53,311 bases of DNA from Teratosphaeria epicoccoides (GCA_021401465.1 JADDMT010000164.1:1-53311), one strand, 5' to 3'. Shown: positions 12,501 through 22,951, numbered from the stretch's first letter. Program-made: numbers and translations. The notes: generated by a model from the sequence alone, not told the origin.

Positions 12501-13671
12501 TTACAGATTTGAACTCCTCGTCGAAAGTCTTGACCGGAATCTCCAGTGAACCCTGTCGATTCGGAGTGTTGACAAGAGACTGCATGTCAGGCGATCTAGA
12601 CAGCGGAGGGAGCGGTGACGGTGGCAGAGGAGTTGGCAGCGTCTGTTCGCTGCTCACTTCTTTGGCCGGTGTCGGTCGCGATTTGGGTGCCTCCACCGGC
12701 ACCATCCTGTTTGACACAGGGTCGTACTCGAACCGTCTTGTCCTGCCGGTGGCAGAGTCCCATTCAGTCCGCTTCGCTTTGTTGGTCCATGAGTCCCAAG
12801 ACTCGCGCGTGATTGCTGTGTACGTTCTGGCACTGCTATGTGCCTCATTCTTGAAGGCGGAGTCTGGCATCTCCGGTGTTGTAGGAGCTGTCCGGTTGCC
12901 CGGGACGTATTGAGATAGTTCAGCTGTCAGTTGGTCAAACGTCTTGCCTTGCTCGCCACCATCCTTCGCCGGCTTCTTTTGTTTCTCATTCAAGGAAGAC
13001 CTTTGCAGATCCATTTCTTCTCTCATCCAACTAGGGACAAGTGGACTCCAGAACGGCTCGAATCGCTTGCCAAACACAGCCTCATAGGGATCTTGCTCGA
13101 CACGCTTCCGCATAGCCTCCATCTGCTCCTTCCACTCCTTCTCCCTACGATTGAGCTCAGAGCTGATGTCGTCTTCTGCATTCTCGACCAACTCATCAGC
13201 CTCTCGCACAGCCCTCTTTGCATCATCTGGCTGGCGACTGTTCCATTTCCGGCCATTCCAGTGGCTCGCGAAGCGTATCTGATGTGAGTCAGCAATGACT
13301 GGAACAACACGCCTGTGGCTTCGGCATACGTCTTTGGGCGAGAAGAGGGACCGCCGACTGGCATCCCAGTCGAACTTGCCCCTCCTCCGCAGCTTCTCCA
13401 TCAACTTGGCTCGCGTCTGCAGTGTACGTACTCTATTGAAACGATGGTACACGGGATCGAGTTGCGATGCCCACTCTTGAAGGCCATGTCTCCGCCAACC
13501 CCAAAAGCTTCTCGTCTGGGCGTGAGAAGGCGTGCCGAGCAGGGCTGATACTGAAGCCTGATGCAGCAATGGCCTGGCGGCTGTCAGTGAGCTTCTGCGG
13601 GCCGTCGCCATGCTGCCCTGGAGCTGTGGTGGTAACATGGTGCTGGCCGGGAGAGAGCAGGTATACGGCAA
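9595..13671 (-). CDS. large uncharacterised, probably mitochondrial, coiled-coil protein
   Basis: Single 1358-aa ORF with no intron needed and no family I can name. The N-terminus is basic and Ser/Ala/Leu-rich without acids (for example MATARRSSLTAARPLL, beginning at the third Met, residue 21), then TRSFWGWRRHG, as in a mitochondrial presequence. The middle is long, charged and low in hydrophobic residues, with predicted coiled coil (for example residues ~680-760) and many EKAR-type repeats. Near the C-terminus a compact segment (YQVIYGTRDLLVFKK) looks folded. One membrane helix (KWALGVGFVASLTAYGIGA) sits about 60 residues from the end, followed by a charged tail. An inner-membrane-anchored organiser or tether is possible but is only inference. 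The real start may be residue 1, 12 or 21. Confidence 0.8.
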   Translation of the reverse strand: MPYTCSLPASTMLPPQLQGSMATARRSSLTAARPLLHQASVSALLGTPSHAQTRSFWGWRRHGLQEWASQLDPVYHRFNRVRTLQTRAKLMEKLRRRGKFDWDASRRSLFSPKDVCRSHRRVVPVIADSHQIRFASHWNGRKWNSRQPDDAKRAVREADELVENAEDDISSELNRREKEWKEQMEAMRKRVEQDPYEAVFGKRFEPFWSPLVPSWMREEMDLQRSSLNEKQKKPAKDGGEQGKTFDQLTAELSQYVPGNRTAPTTPEMPDSAFKNEAHSSARTYTAITRESWDSWTNKAKRTEWDSATGRTRRFEYDPVSNRMVPVEAPKSRPTPAKEVSSEQTLPTPLPPSPLPPLSRSPDMQSLVNTPNRQGSLEIPVKTFDEEFKSVSTPYDQEDVAQAPTNPRKPAALDNLPANDIDRITADNVRASMGKVQRSLAPVSISSGKTALENDFDKKSTATDYDYEDAWSKLRHRHKPMTEQKQSQWDQAEQAMISERELSASEKRKAELLRDEHGLFHIEGQKRNLADLNHKIVDVNAPSASPDGQVAPPSSCKQAGEPSSKTRLATALGRYEAARQEKEKAPILQPSLDRMQSKELEELDDSAAHESTEPIGTASSVPKDWARQADLLQEHRVKRTSPTRPYCAPTGRWIDDMNAKKAAWEASQPQPSPEEVRRTEKLRKAKEMLEAEVKEHKFKMQAHESRYAHKLRSLRQELDTAYKQSAVHSMKHVERIRFLEAELEKTQRASGNGTPSAKPANTEAHPLKEGRGEGDFCTNITKFADSGKWYKRPTTGAAAERLEQAEQKARDQALVKEVRDIYEKAYGIIDTKHRQPPATTADRSSLDKIKQKLRSQIDIIESEDVGNKARDEALAQYNPRQPGKSASGSAQAEQTLPTKKDVSVSTAAADTVRDEARARYKPATLINNAKSTRPDAVEAALSAYKSKPLKPCESTQAVEIPCDSALGTASAQHDNSREGAYHFKRDGLEAELVKQEQEARDARARTTLEEQSKLRNATAESLKRNVEVAPPSEPTSDKAAKLVGTSPPAEARTSVESAEVKTATDASWEEPPLYKVLAYDSGNDKMSTATTTSNSSGSETAISIPQALSQLYQPARFVPYFAELQKDGYQVIYGTRDLLVFKKVKTAVAASQTAIPAKPADETIGLHEHDLLGITPKENSLAQEAANYCDKYPPSAKPYDPTSIENGQMMPKENALAQEAAHAYDRAMQNRANPIDGTSKAAATTEPEETTRPAPKVRRQEDHFTGTRHTWNEKKHARHQRKAQRDEKEQRRGGAVKWALGVGFVASLTAYGIGAVAEAARKDVEERKRYEAILGKHSLEERKRWQEILDGKRGGGRWE

Positions 13672-14259
13672 GGCTACGGCGTGGACTGGTGCAGCGTGTG
13701 CTACAGGTGACTACAGTATCGGCTCGCGGTGGACGGAAGCAATGGATGGAGCAGGGAGTATGATGCCACCACACCGAAAGCAAATGCCACCGCCGCCCGG
13801 CAGCGTGAGCATGTGATGCGCTATCAACGAGGAAGGTGAGGAGTGTATAGGGGGTGGAACAGCGACAGTCACGCCTGCTCTACCCGACACAGCAGCTGTG
13901 CTCCTCGGGCAAAGCTACCAGACCTTGAGGCGTAGTCGGTGGGTGGTGTGAGGTAAGCCGCTAATAATTACCCCGCTCCTTCCTGCACTTTGACCCACGC
14001 GCTAGCACAGCGTGTCACATGTCAGACTCAGCGGCCACATATTAGCCGTAGTACAGGGAACAGTCTCGTCATGACTCATGCGACAAGGCTCGGATTCTGG
14101 TGTCTTCTTCGCTGCTGACACATCTTTCAACGAGGCAAACACTGCACACGTAATGATCTTGCTGACTGCGCCAACTCTTCGCATATATAAGCGAGCAGTC
14201 AAGCGGTGATGGCAGCCTCACGTACTCCCCACCCAGAAGGCGCAGAATCGTTCAGTAAG
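13672..14259. other. divergent promoter region
   Basis: About 590 bp between divergent genes (the mitochondrial-type protein on - and the AN1 protein on +). It contains the TATA-like element listed separately; no gene is seen. Confidence 0.6.
14184..14191 (+). promoter_or_regulatory. TATA box of the AN1 protein gene
   Basis: TATATAAG lies about 70 bp upstream of the ATG at 14260, in a GC-balanced region where it stands out. Stress-type genes often carry such a TATA. Confidence 0.5.
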
Positions 14260-15206
14260 ATGTCATCAGCGGACGTAGAAGCAATTGGCTGTCACTGTCA
14301 AATGACTTTCTGCCATCAGCTGGACTTTCTGCCCTTCCAATGTGAGAGCTGCAACGGGTAGGTTCGTTCATGTGACAGTCAGGTGATTACTGCTTCCAGG
14401 TGAGCAGCTGACATCAAGGTAGGAAATTCTGCCTGGACCACCGAACAGAGACCGCACACTCCTGTCCCAAAGCTGGCGAATGGGCACGACGACGAGCGGA
14501 ATCGAATCGAGCACTGAGCAACTCAACACCAAGACCGCACATCCTCACGCACGAGCAGCAGTGCTCAGAGCCATCCTGCAAGACCCTTATCCACACCTCG
14601 CTGGTCTCGGGTGTCCATTGCGACAAGTGCAGGCGGGACTATTGCCTCAGGCACCGGTTCCAGAACGATCATAACTGTGCGACTCTCCAGCCCCTGGGAT
14701 TGAAGTCGGCAGGTCAGACACAGCGAGAGCGCGGTTTGGCAGCATTGGAGAAGCTAAGAGCATGGGGCGCAAGTAAGAAGGCTGCGTTGCCCAAGACACC
14801 ACAATCTGCATCCAAAGTCGCGGCAGCAGAGCGCATAAGGCAGACGCAGCAGTTGAAGAAGACGGCGAAGGGCGATGACAAAATTCCGGTGGACAAGAGA
14901 GTGTACCTGTACGTGGAAGCCAGCTCGGACACTCTAACGGCCAAGATTCCCAAGGGTACATTCTTCTACAGCGCAGACTTCAACGTCGGTCGCACGCTGG
15001 ATCTGGCGGCAAAGAGCTTGCAGGTCGCGAATTTGAATAACAAATCTGACAGCGAGGAGGACAAGCTGAGGGTGTTCCATGTGGAGAGCGGGAGACTGCT
15101 GGGATTCGGAGAAAAGCTGGGGCAGGCGGTGCAGAGTGGCAACACGATTGTGTTGTTGAGAGGCGTTGGCGCTGAGATGGCGAAGACACCTGCGCAGACG
15201 TCGTAG
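14260..15206 (+). CDS. AN1-type zinc-finger protein, CUZ1/ZFAND1-like
   Basis: Two exons, 14260-14357 and 14423-15206 (65-bp intron, branch CTGAC), give 293 aa. Residues ~9-50 and ~75-115 are two AN1 zinc fingers: the first has CHQLDFLPFQCESC then FCLDHRTETAHSC, the second has SGVHCDKCRRDYCLRHR. A basic linker follows. The C-terminal ~100 residues (VYLYVEASSDTL to GNTIVLLRGVG) resemble the ubiquitin-like domain of yeast Cuz1, which contacts Cdc48 and the proteasome; Cuz1/ZFAND1 helps clear arsenite-damaged proteins. The intron acceptor TAG at 14420-14422 is the one that restores the GKFC junction. The neighbouring genes do not suggest a shared pathway. The CUZ1 link is by domain order, not by search. 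Confidence 0.88.
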
Positions 15207-15862
15207 CTCAATTGTACTGGAGCCAGGGTGGCATTGCTTGCCGGGGAATGAATAGTCTTGGAGTAGCGTGTGAGCGATTTATGATACCCACTGCGAGCAT
15301 AGAGGGGTTGGCGCAGGCGCAGAGGGCACAGTTTTCAGGTAGCCAACTTGTGGACCCATTCCAGATACGGTCATGCTAAATTCAGTCGATCGTTGCGGCA
15401 TTTCACAGGCAGTCCTGTCATTTCGAATCAAATCGTTGATTAATAACTGCAAGTGCGCCTCGTTTCCGCTTCTTCTTGGTCAATTCTCGACATCTGCTAT
15501 CAAAAATCCTTGACACGCACATGCGAACCGTGCTTATGGGAAAACAGGACCCACCGCGCGTTCTTTATTTGGTACTCGCATCGGGATATCCATTCGCCCA
15601 ACCAGAAATCAACAAGCGCTACGCCCGTGTAACTTACTTTTGATTCGCCGTCATTCCACATCGCAAGCTGACTGGCACACCGTCATTGTGCGCATCCCTT
15701 CTTTGACTAATTCTAATCCTACCCACAGTCGTCAGGCATTCACTTGTCCTGTTCGATAGAAGTAATAGCTCCAGCAATTCTTGATCGAAGATTGAAGATT
15801 TGGACGTTCAATGAGGCCCAGGTGCACCGAGTCAAGCAGGAGACCGCTGGGATCGAACGAGT
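15207..15862. other. intergenic, no gene seen
   Basis: About 650 bp of 3' and promoter sequence between two plus-strand genes; AT-richer than the genes. No supported feature. Confidence 0.5.
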
Positions 15863-16950
15863 ATGGCTGCCGGAGTCGGAGGAGCATCTGCTGTCGTCGA
15901 GAATCGTGATACGGCTCCCAAGACACAAGGAAGTCAATTGGACCATAAGGACCAGGCTCAGAGCGCGCCTGGGATTGACACGCCGCCGCCGGCGTGGAAT
16001 TGGGCGGGCAAGATTGGTGGGATGGGCGTGAGTGTCGCGCCGAAGGTGTCGACGGAGAAGGAGGTGGTGCAGAAGCCCATGGAGAAGGTGGAAAAGAGAG
16101 TGGGTGACTGGAATACCAAGCATCTTACCAGCAGATTGGCGGTGGATGCGGCCTGTGCGACGAGTGCTGGGGGTGTGGTTGCGCCGGTTATTGCTATGAT
16201 TGATAAGTATGCTACTCCCCTGAAGATCATCTACCATATAGTCTGTTGCGCTAACATCAGTACAGAGCAATCATCGAAAACGCCTCCGGAAAACGCCCCC
16301 TCCTCGCCTCCGTCAAGGCCTCCCTCAGCACCCTCCTTCTCCGACCCCACCAATTCCTCTCCTCCAAGCCCTTTCTCCTCATCTTCATGGTTTACGGCGG
16401 CACCTACCTCACCGCCAACACTCTCGACACCACCACTAGCACCATCAGGAACAGACCCGCCTCCAGCACAACCAGCGGCTACAGCAAATTCGCCGCCACC
16501 AGCGCCGCGAATTTGAATCTAGGAATCTACAAAGACAGCCAGTTGACAAAAATGTTCGGCACCGTGTCTGCGCGTCCTCTGCCGCCAGCCTCATACGCGC
16601 TCTTCGCGGCGCGAGACTGCCTGACCATTTTCGCGAGCTTCAATCTCCCGCCCTTACTAGCGCCAAGGATCCCCTTACCCGAGAGCGCGCAGAAATACAT
16701 TTCTGCAACTTCGACGGCGCAATTCGTGGCGCCTGCCGCGATCCAGCTCGTTTCTACTCCGTTCCATTTACTAGGGTTGGACTTGTACAACAGAAACGGC
16801 GACACGACGATGCGAGACCGGATTCAGAAAGTCCGGGTCGATTGGTTCAAGAGCTCGATTGCGAGGATGTGTCGGATTGTGCCGGCGTTTGGATTCGGAG
16901 GCGTGATTAATAATGGGATGAGGAAGCGGTTGATGGGTGGGCTTGAGTAG
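15863..16950 (+). CDS. uncharacterised membrane protein
   Basis: I do not recognise the family. Two exons, 15863-16206 and 16266-16950 (59-bp intron, branch CTAAC, phase 2), give 342 aa. The first ~90 residues are polar and Pro/Lys-rich (PPPAWNWAGKIGGMG). Then come hydrophobic segments: SAGGVVAPVIAMI at the exon junction, KPFLLIFMVYGGTYLTAN in exon 2, a LFAARDCLTIFASFNLPPLL stretch, and FVAPAAIQLVSTPFHLLGLDLYN. The C-terminus is basic (RMCRIVPAFGFGGVINNGMRKRL). Arg/Gly placement around helices with a proline is faintly like mitochondrial carrier-type proteins, but no carrier signature is present. The start is the first ATG in the open frame. Confidence 0.78.
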
Positions 16951-18008
16951 GTGAGGGGCATCGTGATGGGCGACAGGTACATTACTGGCAAGAGAGGAGC
17001 GCCTGCGCTGGAGCAGGTGTCCGGGCGCGGAAGTCTGGGTGTGGGAATATTGCATTCCGCGGCGTGGTATGGTTCACGAGTGTATTGACCTAGACGCATG
17101 ATTATAGACCCGGCATTTGAGCGATGGCGCTTCGGTGGCTGGGATTTGGGCATGTAGAGTAGCACATTTCGGCATGTTATACGAGAAATCTCCACTGAGT
17201 AAGAAGCTGCAGAGATTCAATTGTCTCTCTGATAACGAGCGATCAACTCATTTCATCGGCAAGCTGGTGACCTCGGTAGGCCCAACTCGACGCAGGGTCA
17301 GATTTGGAGGCAGCGACCTCGCTGGAGCCCGCAGAGACGAAGCGGGCTTCACGCGTCCCGCTTTGCAGGCACGTCGTGATCCATTGCGTATGCACCATGG
17401 CTGCCCTTCTCCTTACGCCATCAAGTGGAACAGCGATCCTGGTGTCGTCGTGGCAGGGCGGTGCCGCGAGAAGCTACCACCTACTGGATTATGGCGGAAC
17501 GCCTGCAAGTCAGAATCCCATGCCGGGACGGGACGATCTCTTCCGGCACGCCGTAGGCGGATGCGCGTAGGCCCTGCCAGCAACGGGCACGCCGCCGAAA
17601 GTGCAGCTCAATGTGGTAATCGAACTGCGCGCCGGGATGAGATTCTCGCAGACGACTAGAGTGTCCGACCGGGTCGTGTAAGCATTCGAGCAGCCTTGTT
17701 GTCACGAGTTGCTGGGTGTGAGCTCGTCGTTGGCTCGGTTTATCGAATACCTTCCCTGGGCGGCATGTGTCATGCAAGGGCGAAGTAGCCAAGGACTTCA
17801 AGCTTTTGGAGTGGTAGAAGTCGAGCGCGCCGGGCGTGAAGATCGCCTGGAAGCCGGGTGACACCAGTGCGGAAGGTAGATTCGTTCGAAGTGAAAAAGC
17901 TGCCTTGCGCTGGAAGAGATGGCGGTTGCTGAATTAGTTGTTCGAGCCTGTTGGGTCAAAGGAATAGTGACTGCGTCGACCCATCTACGTCGTCTACTTC
18001 TCCTCGGG
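16951..18008. other. convergent intergenic region, no gene accepted
   Basis: About 1.06 kb between two 3' ends. ORFs of up to 180 codons occur on both strands (17117-17659 + and 17481-17864 -), but they overlap each other, have odd composition and show no domain. A decayed gene cannot be excluded. Confidence 0.5.
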
Positions 18009-19600
18009 CTATGGAAAGGCATCCTCCAGACTACTGTCCGCCTGCTTGCTGCTAGTAACCCGGGACGAATCCAGCTCCACTTCCAGCGTGCTTTCTCGAG
18101 GACTGACGGCACTCGCAGCCTTCTTTGCAAACAAGGAGAGCTCGCTCTTGTAGTGGCAATCCTGCTCAATCTCCTCGAGCGTATAGCCTTTCGTCTCTGG
18201 GATGAGCAAGCTGAAGATGGCGACAAGGAACATGATCCCAGCGAACAAGCCAAGCACGCCAGAAAGACCGATCTTGTTCTTCACGGAGCCGAAGGCAAAG
18301 GCGGTGACCACAGCACCACACTTGCCAGAAGCGGCGGCAATGCCGTGAGCCGTGCCGCGGACGCTGGTTGGGAAGGCCTCCACGGGCAGCAGGAAGGTCG
18401 TCGCCTGTGGACCCATGTTGACGAACAGCTGGCTCAGGGTGAAGAGCACGACGAGACCAGCTGTTGACGTCTTCTTCAAGACGCCGGCCCAAACTGCGTA
18501 GAGGAGACCTACGATGCAGGAGAAGATGAATTGCTGCTTGATGCGACCAATCTTATCCGGGAGGGGGATGGCGAGGTAGTAGCCAGGCGTGTAGCCGGCG
18601 ATGGACACTATCACGTTCCCGACGGCCGTGTGCCAGAGCGTCTCGAAGATCGTGCTGCCCTTACCGTACCCGATCAATCCAAGGATTACAGTCTGGTTGA
18701 GATTCACACCGTAGAAAGCGATGTCGAACAGGAACCAGCATGCGCAGACACCGAAGAATGCTAGATTGTGCTTGACGACGCGGAAGTACTTCTGGAAGTC
18801 TGTGAATTGGTTATTCAGGCTTCGCTTCTCGCCTTCCTTCATCACGTGAGTCCTCTGCGCGTCAGTCTCCTTGATCGTCCAGCGTGCGTAGAGCGTGCAG
18901 AAGAGCGGTATGAGGCCAATGCCGAGCAGCAGACGCCAGACATACTGCAGCTTCTCGATGTCGCCCGCCACGATGTAGGGCCTGAATCCGGCAAGCAAGA
19001 TGACGTAGACCACGGCAGCAGCAAACCCTCCAAGACCAATGGAAGCAAACGTCGTAAGGACGACTTTCGAGGCAGACATTTTCAGCCCTCGCTCAGCGGA
19101 GAGGAGCTCGTCATGGGGTAGTCTCCGCCCGTTCCCGTGCCGGTCATGAACCTGAACACGAACATCCAGGCGACTATGCCTTGGTGCGGGAAGCCTCTTT
19201 CCCAAGGCATGAGGATCGTGCCGAGGGTGCCGAAGATGGTCAGCAGCATGACTTTGCCGTAGACCTTGTGGCGACCCATCCAGTCACCGAAGACGCCGAA
19301 AAGGATCTGACCGGTAATCATACCTAGCTGAAGGGCGCCTTTGATCAGATCAGCCTGGACGGTGGGCACATGACCGCTCTTGTCCTGGTAGTAGAGCTCC
19401 CCGAGGATCTGGACAACAAGGCCGATGGTGACTGAGATTTGTTAGAGATTGACAGCCTGGGTTGAGAGTGGTGTTCTGATCTTAGTTCTGATCTTACTGT
19501 TGAGGTAGCCGTCGCCGAAGAGACCTGCACCTGCTACCAGGAAGTACTTGCAATTTTGCCAAAAGCGAGCACGCCTGGTCATGCAGTCACCGTTGTCCAT
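18009..19600 (-). pseudogene. inorganic phosphate permease (PHO84-like MFS), frameshifted
   Basis: Major-facilitator proton:phosphate symporter. Exon 1 is 19600-19498, a 66-bp intron follows, and exon 2 runs 19431-18009. The N-terminal half reads FGDGYLN, then GMITGQILFGVFGDWMGRHK (the MFS loop 2-3 motif), then TGTGTGGDYPMTSS, as in phosphate permeases. At about 19,085-19,110 the frame breaks: frame 1 stops shortly after PLSEG, and the protein resumes one frame over at LLSAERGLKMSASKV and continues to IPETKGYTLEEIEQD and a ~50-residue polar tail. A one-base loss (or two-base gain) explains it; no GT-AG intron fits there. The total would be about 508 aa, normal for the family. Either a recent loss of function or a sequence error. 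It is divergent to the Zn2Cys6 gene. Confidence 0.82.
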
Positions 19601-20272
19601 GCCGAGATGAGCAGCTCTGCGCTAGAGCACGAGGTGAAGCCTGGGAGAAGTGAGAGGCGAGAGAAAGTCAAAGAGATCAGTGAGAAGGGTTTACGTGAAG
19701 GAGTGAGATGTCTGTGTGGGCTGTAGTGATCCCGGAGCCCACCTGTGAATCGCGTAGGGCGATCTGGGCACGTCTCTTCTTACCTTTAGTGCTGCAAAGT
19801 GTGGTTCAGGACAACGCTGAGGATGTCGGTAAGCCATATCATATCGTATTAGTAGCAGCGGAGAGAAGCAAGACGAGGGGTAGTTCCGGAAGGCCGCGTA
19901 GGTACACGTAGTCTGGCGTCATGAAACTCCAGGTATCAGTTACCAGGATGGATGAAGTGGTCGATGAAGGAAGGAGCGAGGGGAAGAGTGGACTGAGAGG
20001 AAGGAACGTGGAAATTGGGCCGCCGCGTGATCAGATGTACCCAGGAGATGCTCAATAATGCCCCCAGGATATTCGTAATCCGATACGTGTAGTACCTGAC
20101 ATAATGCCTCCACTGTTATTACATCGCCATGGCAGCGGCAGCAACATGTTATCTATCAACAGCGTCTGGGTCAACGCGGCTGCCAAAGTCGGGCGCACGT
20201 CGCAACTCATCATAGCCGCCACCTCGCGGGCGAGACATAGCAGCTAGACAGCGGCGGAGTGCCGTCCGCGAG
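19601..20272. promoter_or_regulatory. divergent promoter of permease and Zn2Cys6 regulator
   Basis: 672 bp between the starts of two divergent genes. It holds ATACGTGTAGTA at 20083-20094 and, on the other strand, the core TACGTGTA at 19903-19910. The same 12-mer recurs in the next divergent promoter (23104-23115). Direct target status is inference. Confidence 0.5.
20083..20094 (+). promoter_or_regulatory. shared 12-mer ATACGTGTAGTA, copy 1
   Basis: Identical 12 bases occur at 23104-23115, in the divergent promoter of the oxygenase pair. A core-only match (TACACGTA) is at 19903-19910. Candidate operator of the regulator encoded next door; not proven. Confidence 0.4.
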
Positions 20273-22225
20273 ATGGCACAAGCCTCCTCATCACACTCGC
20301 CCCAGAAGGGTCGATTTGGAGAACAGCAGCCAGAGATTACGCGCAAGATCACAGCATGGTGCGTACGTTCAACATTCCCGACCGGACATGGAATCACAAA
20401 CTGAGCGCCGCCGTCCATGCTTTGCAGTGTTGCGTGCAGAAAGCAGAAGATAAAATGTCATATGAACGGTGGCCCGCCATGCTCGAGATGCCAGAAGAGA
20501 GGTCTGTCGTGTACTGTCAACCGAAGTCTGCAGATGATTTTGGAATCCGACGCCGACTGGAAGACGAAGACAGAGAGCCGCATTACTGGACTGGAAAGTG
20601 CGCTGACCAAGCTTGCTGAGCACCTTGCTATGCCAGAGCTCATGGACTACGAGGATCAGAATGAAGCCGAGCAGGATGATCAAGAACGCCACGCTCCATC
20701 TCGATCTACTAATACCTCCCCCCACGCTGAAAATCACACCCCGCACAAGTGGGAAATAGTCATGGATCCCGACTCTGGCCCTGCCGCCATCCCCGGTTCC
20801 GTGGTAACCCCCGTCGTGCTCGCCGGACTGGAGGTGAACCGTGCCGATCAGGACATCATTACTAGGGGCGTGATGAGCGCAGAGCAAGCCCAGACCTACC
20901 TCGACATCTACCAGAACCGCCTGGATCACTTCTTGTATTGCATCATGGGCGACCGAAAGTGTCTCTCGCAAGTGCGTGCCGCGTCGCCATTGTTGCTGGC
21001 TGCTATATGTACTGTTGGCGCTCTACACCTGGCGACGGAAGACTTCGAAAAGTGTTATCAAGAGTTCGTCAATATCGCGGCTGCTCAGACCTTCTCTCGC
21101 CGGAACACCGTTGATGACATTCGAGGCTTCTTGGTCGGTGCGTTCTGGCTCTCGGGCATCTCATGGACTTGCATCGGTGCAGCTGTGCGGATCGCGACAG
21201 AGATCCAGCTGCATCGGAGCATCTTCAAAGCGTTGAGCGGTGACAGAAACCATTATCTGCGCACGCGGCTGTACTACCTGGTCTACGTGTGTGACCATCA
21301 TTTCTCTGTGGCTTATGGTCGGCCTCCAATGACTCGGGAAGACGAGTCAATCAAAAGCTCAGGCCCCTTTCTCGAGAGCGAGCATGCCGTAGAGGACGAT
21401 GGGCGACTGGTCAGCCAGGTCCACTTCTGGCAAGTAGGCTCGGAGATTTACGAAACGTTTGGGGTGGACGTGGATCCACCATTGACACAGTCTCTGATTG
21501 ACCCTCTACGTCGACTCAGTATCAAGCTCGACCGTGTACGTGCAGACTGGACGGAGCGCTTCAGCAAGAACCGGTACGTCGGGAATTATCCTCGAAAAGG
21601 TGTGGGACTTCATCACCACTTCGCACAGCTCTACCTTAAATCAATGGCTTTTAGGGGCATTGGCAAGCCAGGCTTCAAAGCTCCGGAAGTCGCATTAGAC
21701 ATCGACGAGATTGCCAACTCTGCCATCCTCTCAGCGACGTCCATCATACGAGCTGTGGTGTCCGACTCCGAGATACAGGGCTACCTCAATGGCCTACCGA
21801 CGTACTTCGATCTCATGATTGCATTCGCCGTGGTATTCGTGCTCAAAGTCTCTACCAAGTATGCCGTCAACGTGCGGGTTGACACCGCCGAAATCAGGAC
21901 CCTGGTCACCGACCTGGTTAAGGTCCTCAAGAACGTCACTGCAAGCATGCATCCGCGGCATCTCCTCGCAAGCATTGCCAAAGGTGCGGAGACGCTGCTG
22001 GAGAAGTGCTACCCGAAGGATGCAGCAGCATTGTCGTACCCTTCGAATGCTCATGTGACAATGAGTCAGCCGACATTCGACGACAGCTTGTATGACATGT
22101 CGACAGATCTGAATGGAATCTCGTACGACAACTTCTTTATAGGCGATTTCGACTTTCTGTCGAATCAAGACATCATGAATAGCTTTCAACCGGATCTCCA
22201 ATATCAGCGGATGCCGCAGATGTGA
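20273..22225 (+). CDS. Zn2Cys6 (Gal4-type) transcription factor
   Basis: Nuclear DNA-binding regulator, 627 aa. Exon 1 (20273-20358) and exon 2 (20428-22225) are joined over a 69-bp intron that splits a cysteine codon; splicing gives ACVACRKQKIKC, the correct C-X2-C-X6-C start of the binuclear zinc cluster, followed by CSRCQKRGLSC. Starting at the ATG inside exon 2 (20417) would give C-X3-C, which supports the two-exon model. After the cluster come a coiled-coil linker (residues ~55-85), an acidic and Ser/Pro-rich stretch, then a middle homology (fungal_trans-like) region with SPLLLAAICTVGALHL and YLVYVCDHHFSVAYGRPPM. The C-terminus is acidic/aromatic (DNFFIGDFDFLSN), plausible for activation. 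It sits between the permease and the oxygenase pair, so a local pathway regulator is likely. Confidence 0.9.
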
Positions 22226-22284
22226 GCGAAGAAAGAAGTACCAAGTGACAGACTCAAGTCATTGGTGCTCGGACGCCATGCTAT

Positions 22285-22951
22285 TTATGGCTCACGGCAT
22301 GCACGAGATGCCGACAAAGCTTCAACAGCCATGTCACGAAAGTCCCACAGCGAAGGGGTCCGCATGCTCGGATCTTTCGCTTGATCATCCCACCTCCGCA
22401 CTGCCAACTCAGCCTCTAACCACGAATCCAGTTGTGCTGTCTGAGCCTCCTGCTCGTTGAATGGGCCGCCCTGCAGCCTCCAGCGATGCAATGGACATTG
22501 CATGGAGATGCAGTCATACTTGAAACTTCAGGGTCGTCTTGCTACTCTGACTTAATCCATCGTAATACCTGCACTCGACAGCCGTCAAATATCGCTTCGC
22601 CATCACATGCGCGCCCACCAGCTGACAGATCTTTTCACTGAAGCCCAGCTGCCGGAGATAACTTTCGCCCACGACTTCGTGGCTGGCCTTCCCAACAGAT
22701 GCCCCGTCGATGGCAATCATGGAGGGCATCCTGTCAGCTGCTAGTATGAAGCGACCGACGTCGTGGAGTAGAGCTCCCAGCACAATCACTGAGTCTGCGC
22801 CGGCACTTTGAGCCAAAGTAGCTGCCTGCAAGGAATGCTGAAGCTGAGAGACTTGCTCGCCCAGGTAGTCGCTGTTGCGTTGCTTCTTTATTAGATCGAA
22901 GAGCTCCGCAACGGTATCGCTGGCATCGGTCTGATATTCGCCGTTCATCAT
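22285..22951 (-). CDS. PhnZ/TmpB-like HD-domain mixed-valent diiron oxygenase
   Basis: Predicted C-P-bond-cleaving oxygenase of the PhnZ/TmpB group. Exon 1 is 22951-22520 and exon 2 is 22470-22285 (49-bp intron), 205 aa, close to the ~190 aa of PhnZ. Ligand-type residues are in the expected order: Y29-x2-E32 in DYLGEQVSQLQH, H39, H63-D64 (LLHDVG), H91 (ASHE), H115 (GAHVMAKRYL) and D172 (RRWDD). In PhnZ, by published work as I remember it, Y24, E27, H34, H58, D59, H80, H104 and D161 do this job; the Y/E/H spacing here is identical. GGPF after the intron matches the GGPM-type block of PhnZ proteins. Starts at 22951 or 22948 (MM) are preferred over 23008. It is head-to-head with the dioxygenase. 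Substrate (aminoethylphosphonate or its trimethyl form) is inferred. Confidence 0.83.

Noticed and set aside
17117..17864. Genes in the 16,951-18,008 gap (ORFs of 180, 88 and 127 codons)
   Set aside because: They overlap on opposite strands, lack domains and have shadow-like composition. No splicing makes a recognisable protein.
18009..19205. Phosphate permease starting at the Met at 19205
   Set aside because: The first ~40 residues of that frame are out-of-frame noise; the true N-terminal half is in the other frame from 19431 and exon 1 at 19600.
20417..22225. Zn2Cys6 protein starting at ATG 20417
   Set aside because: It would give C-X3-C at the first zinc ligand pair and no N-terminal arm; splicing from 20273 gives the canonical C-X2-C.
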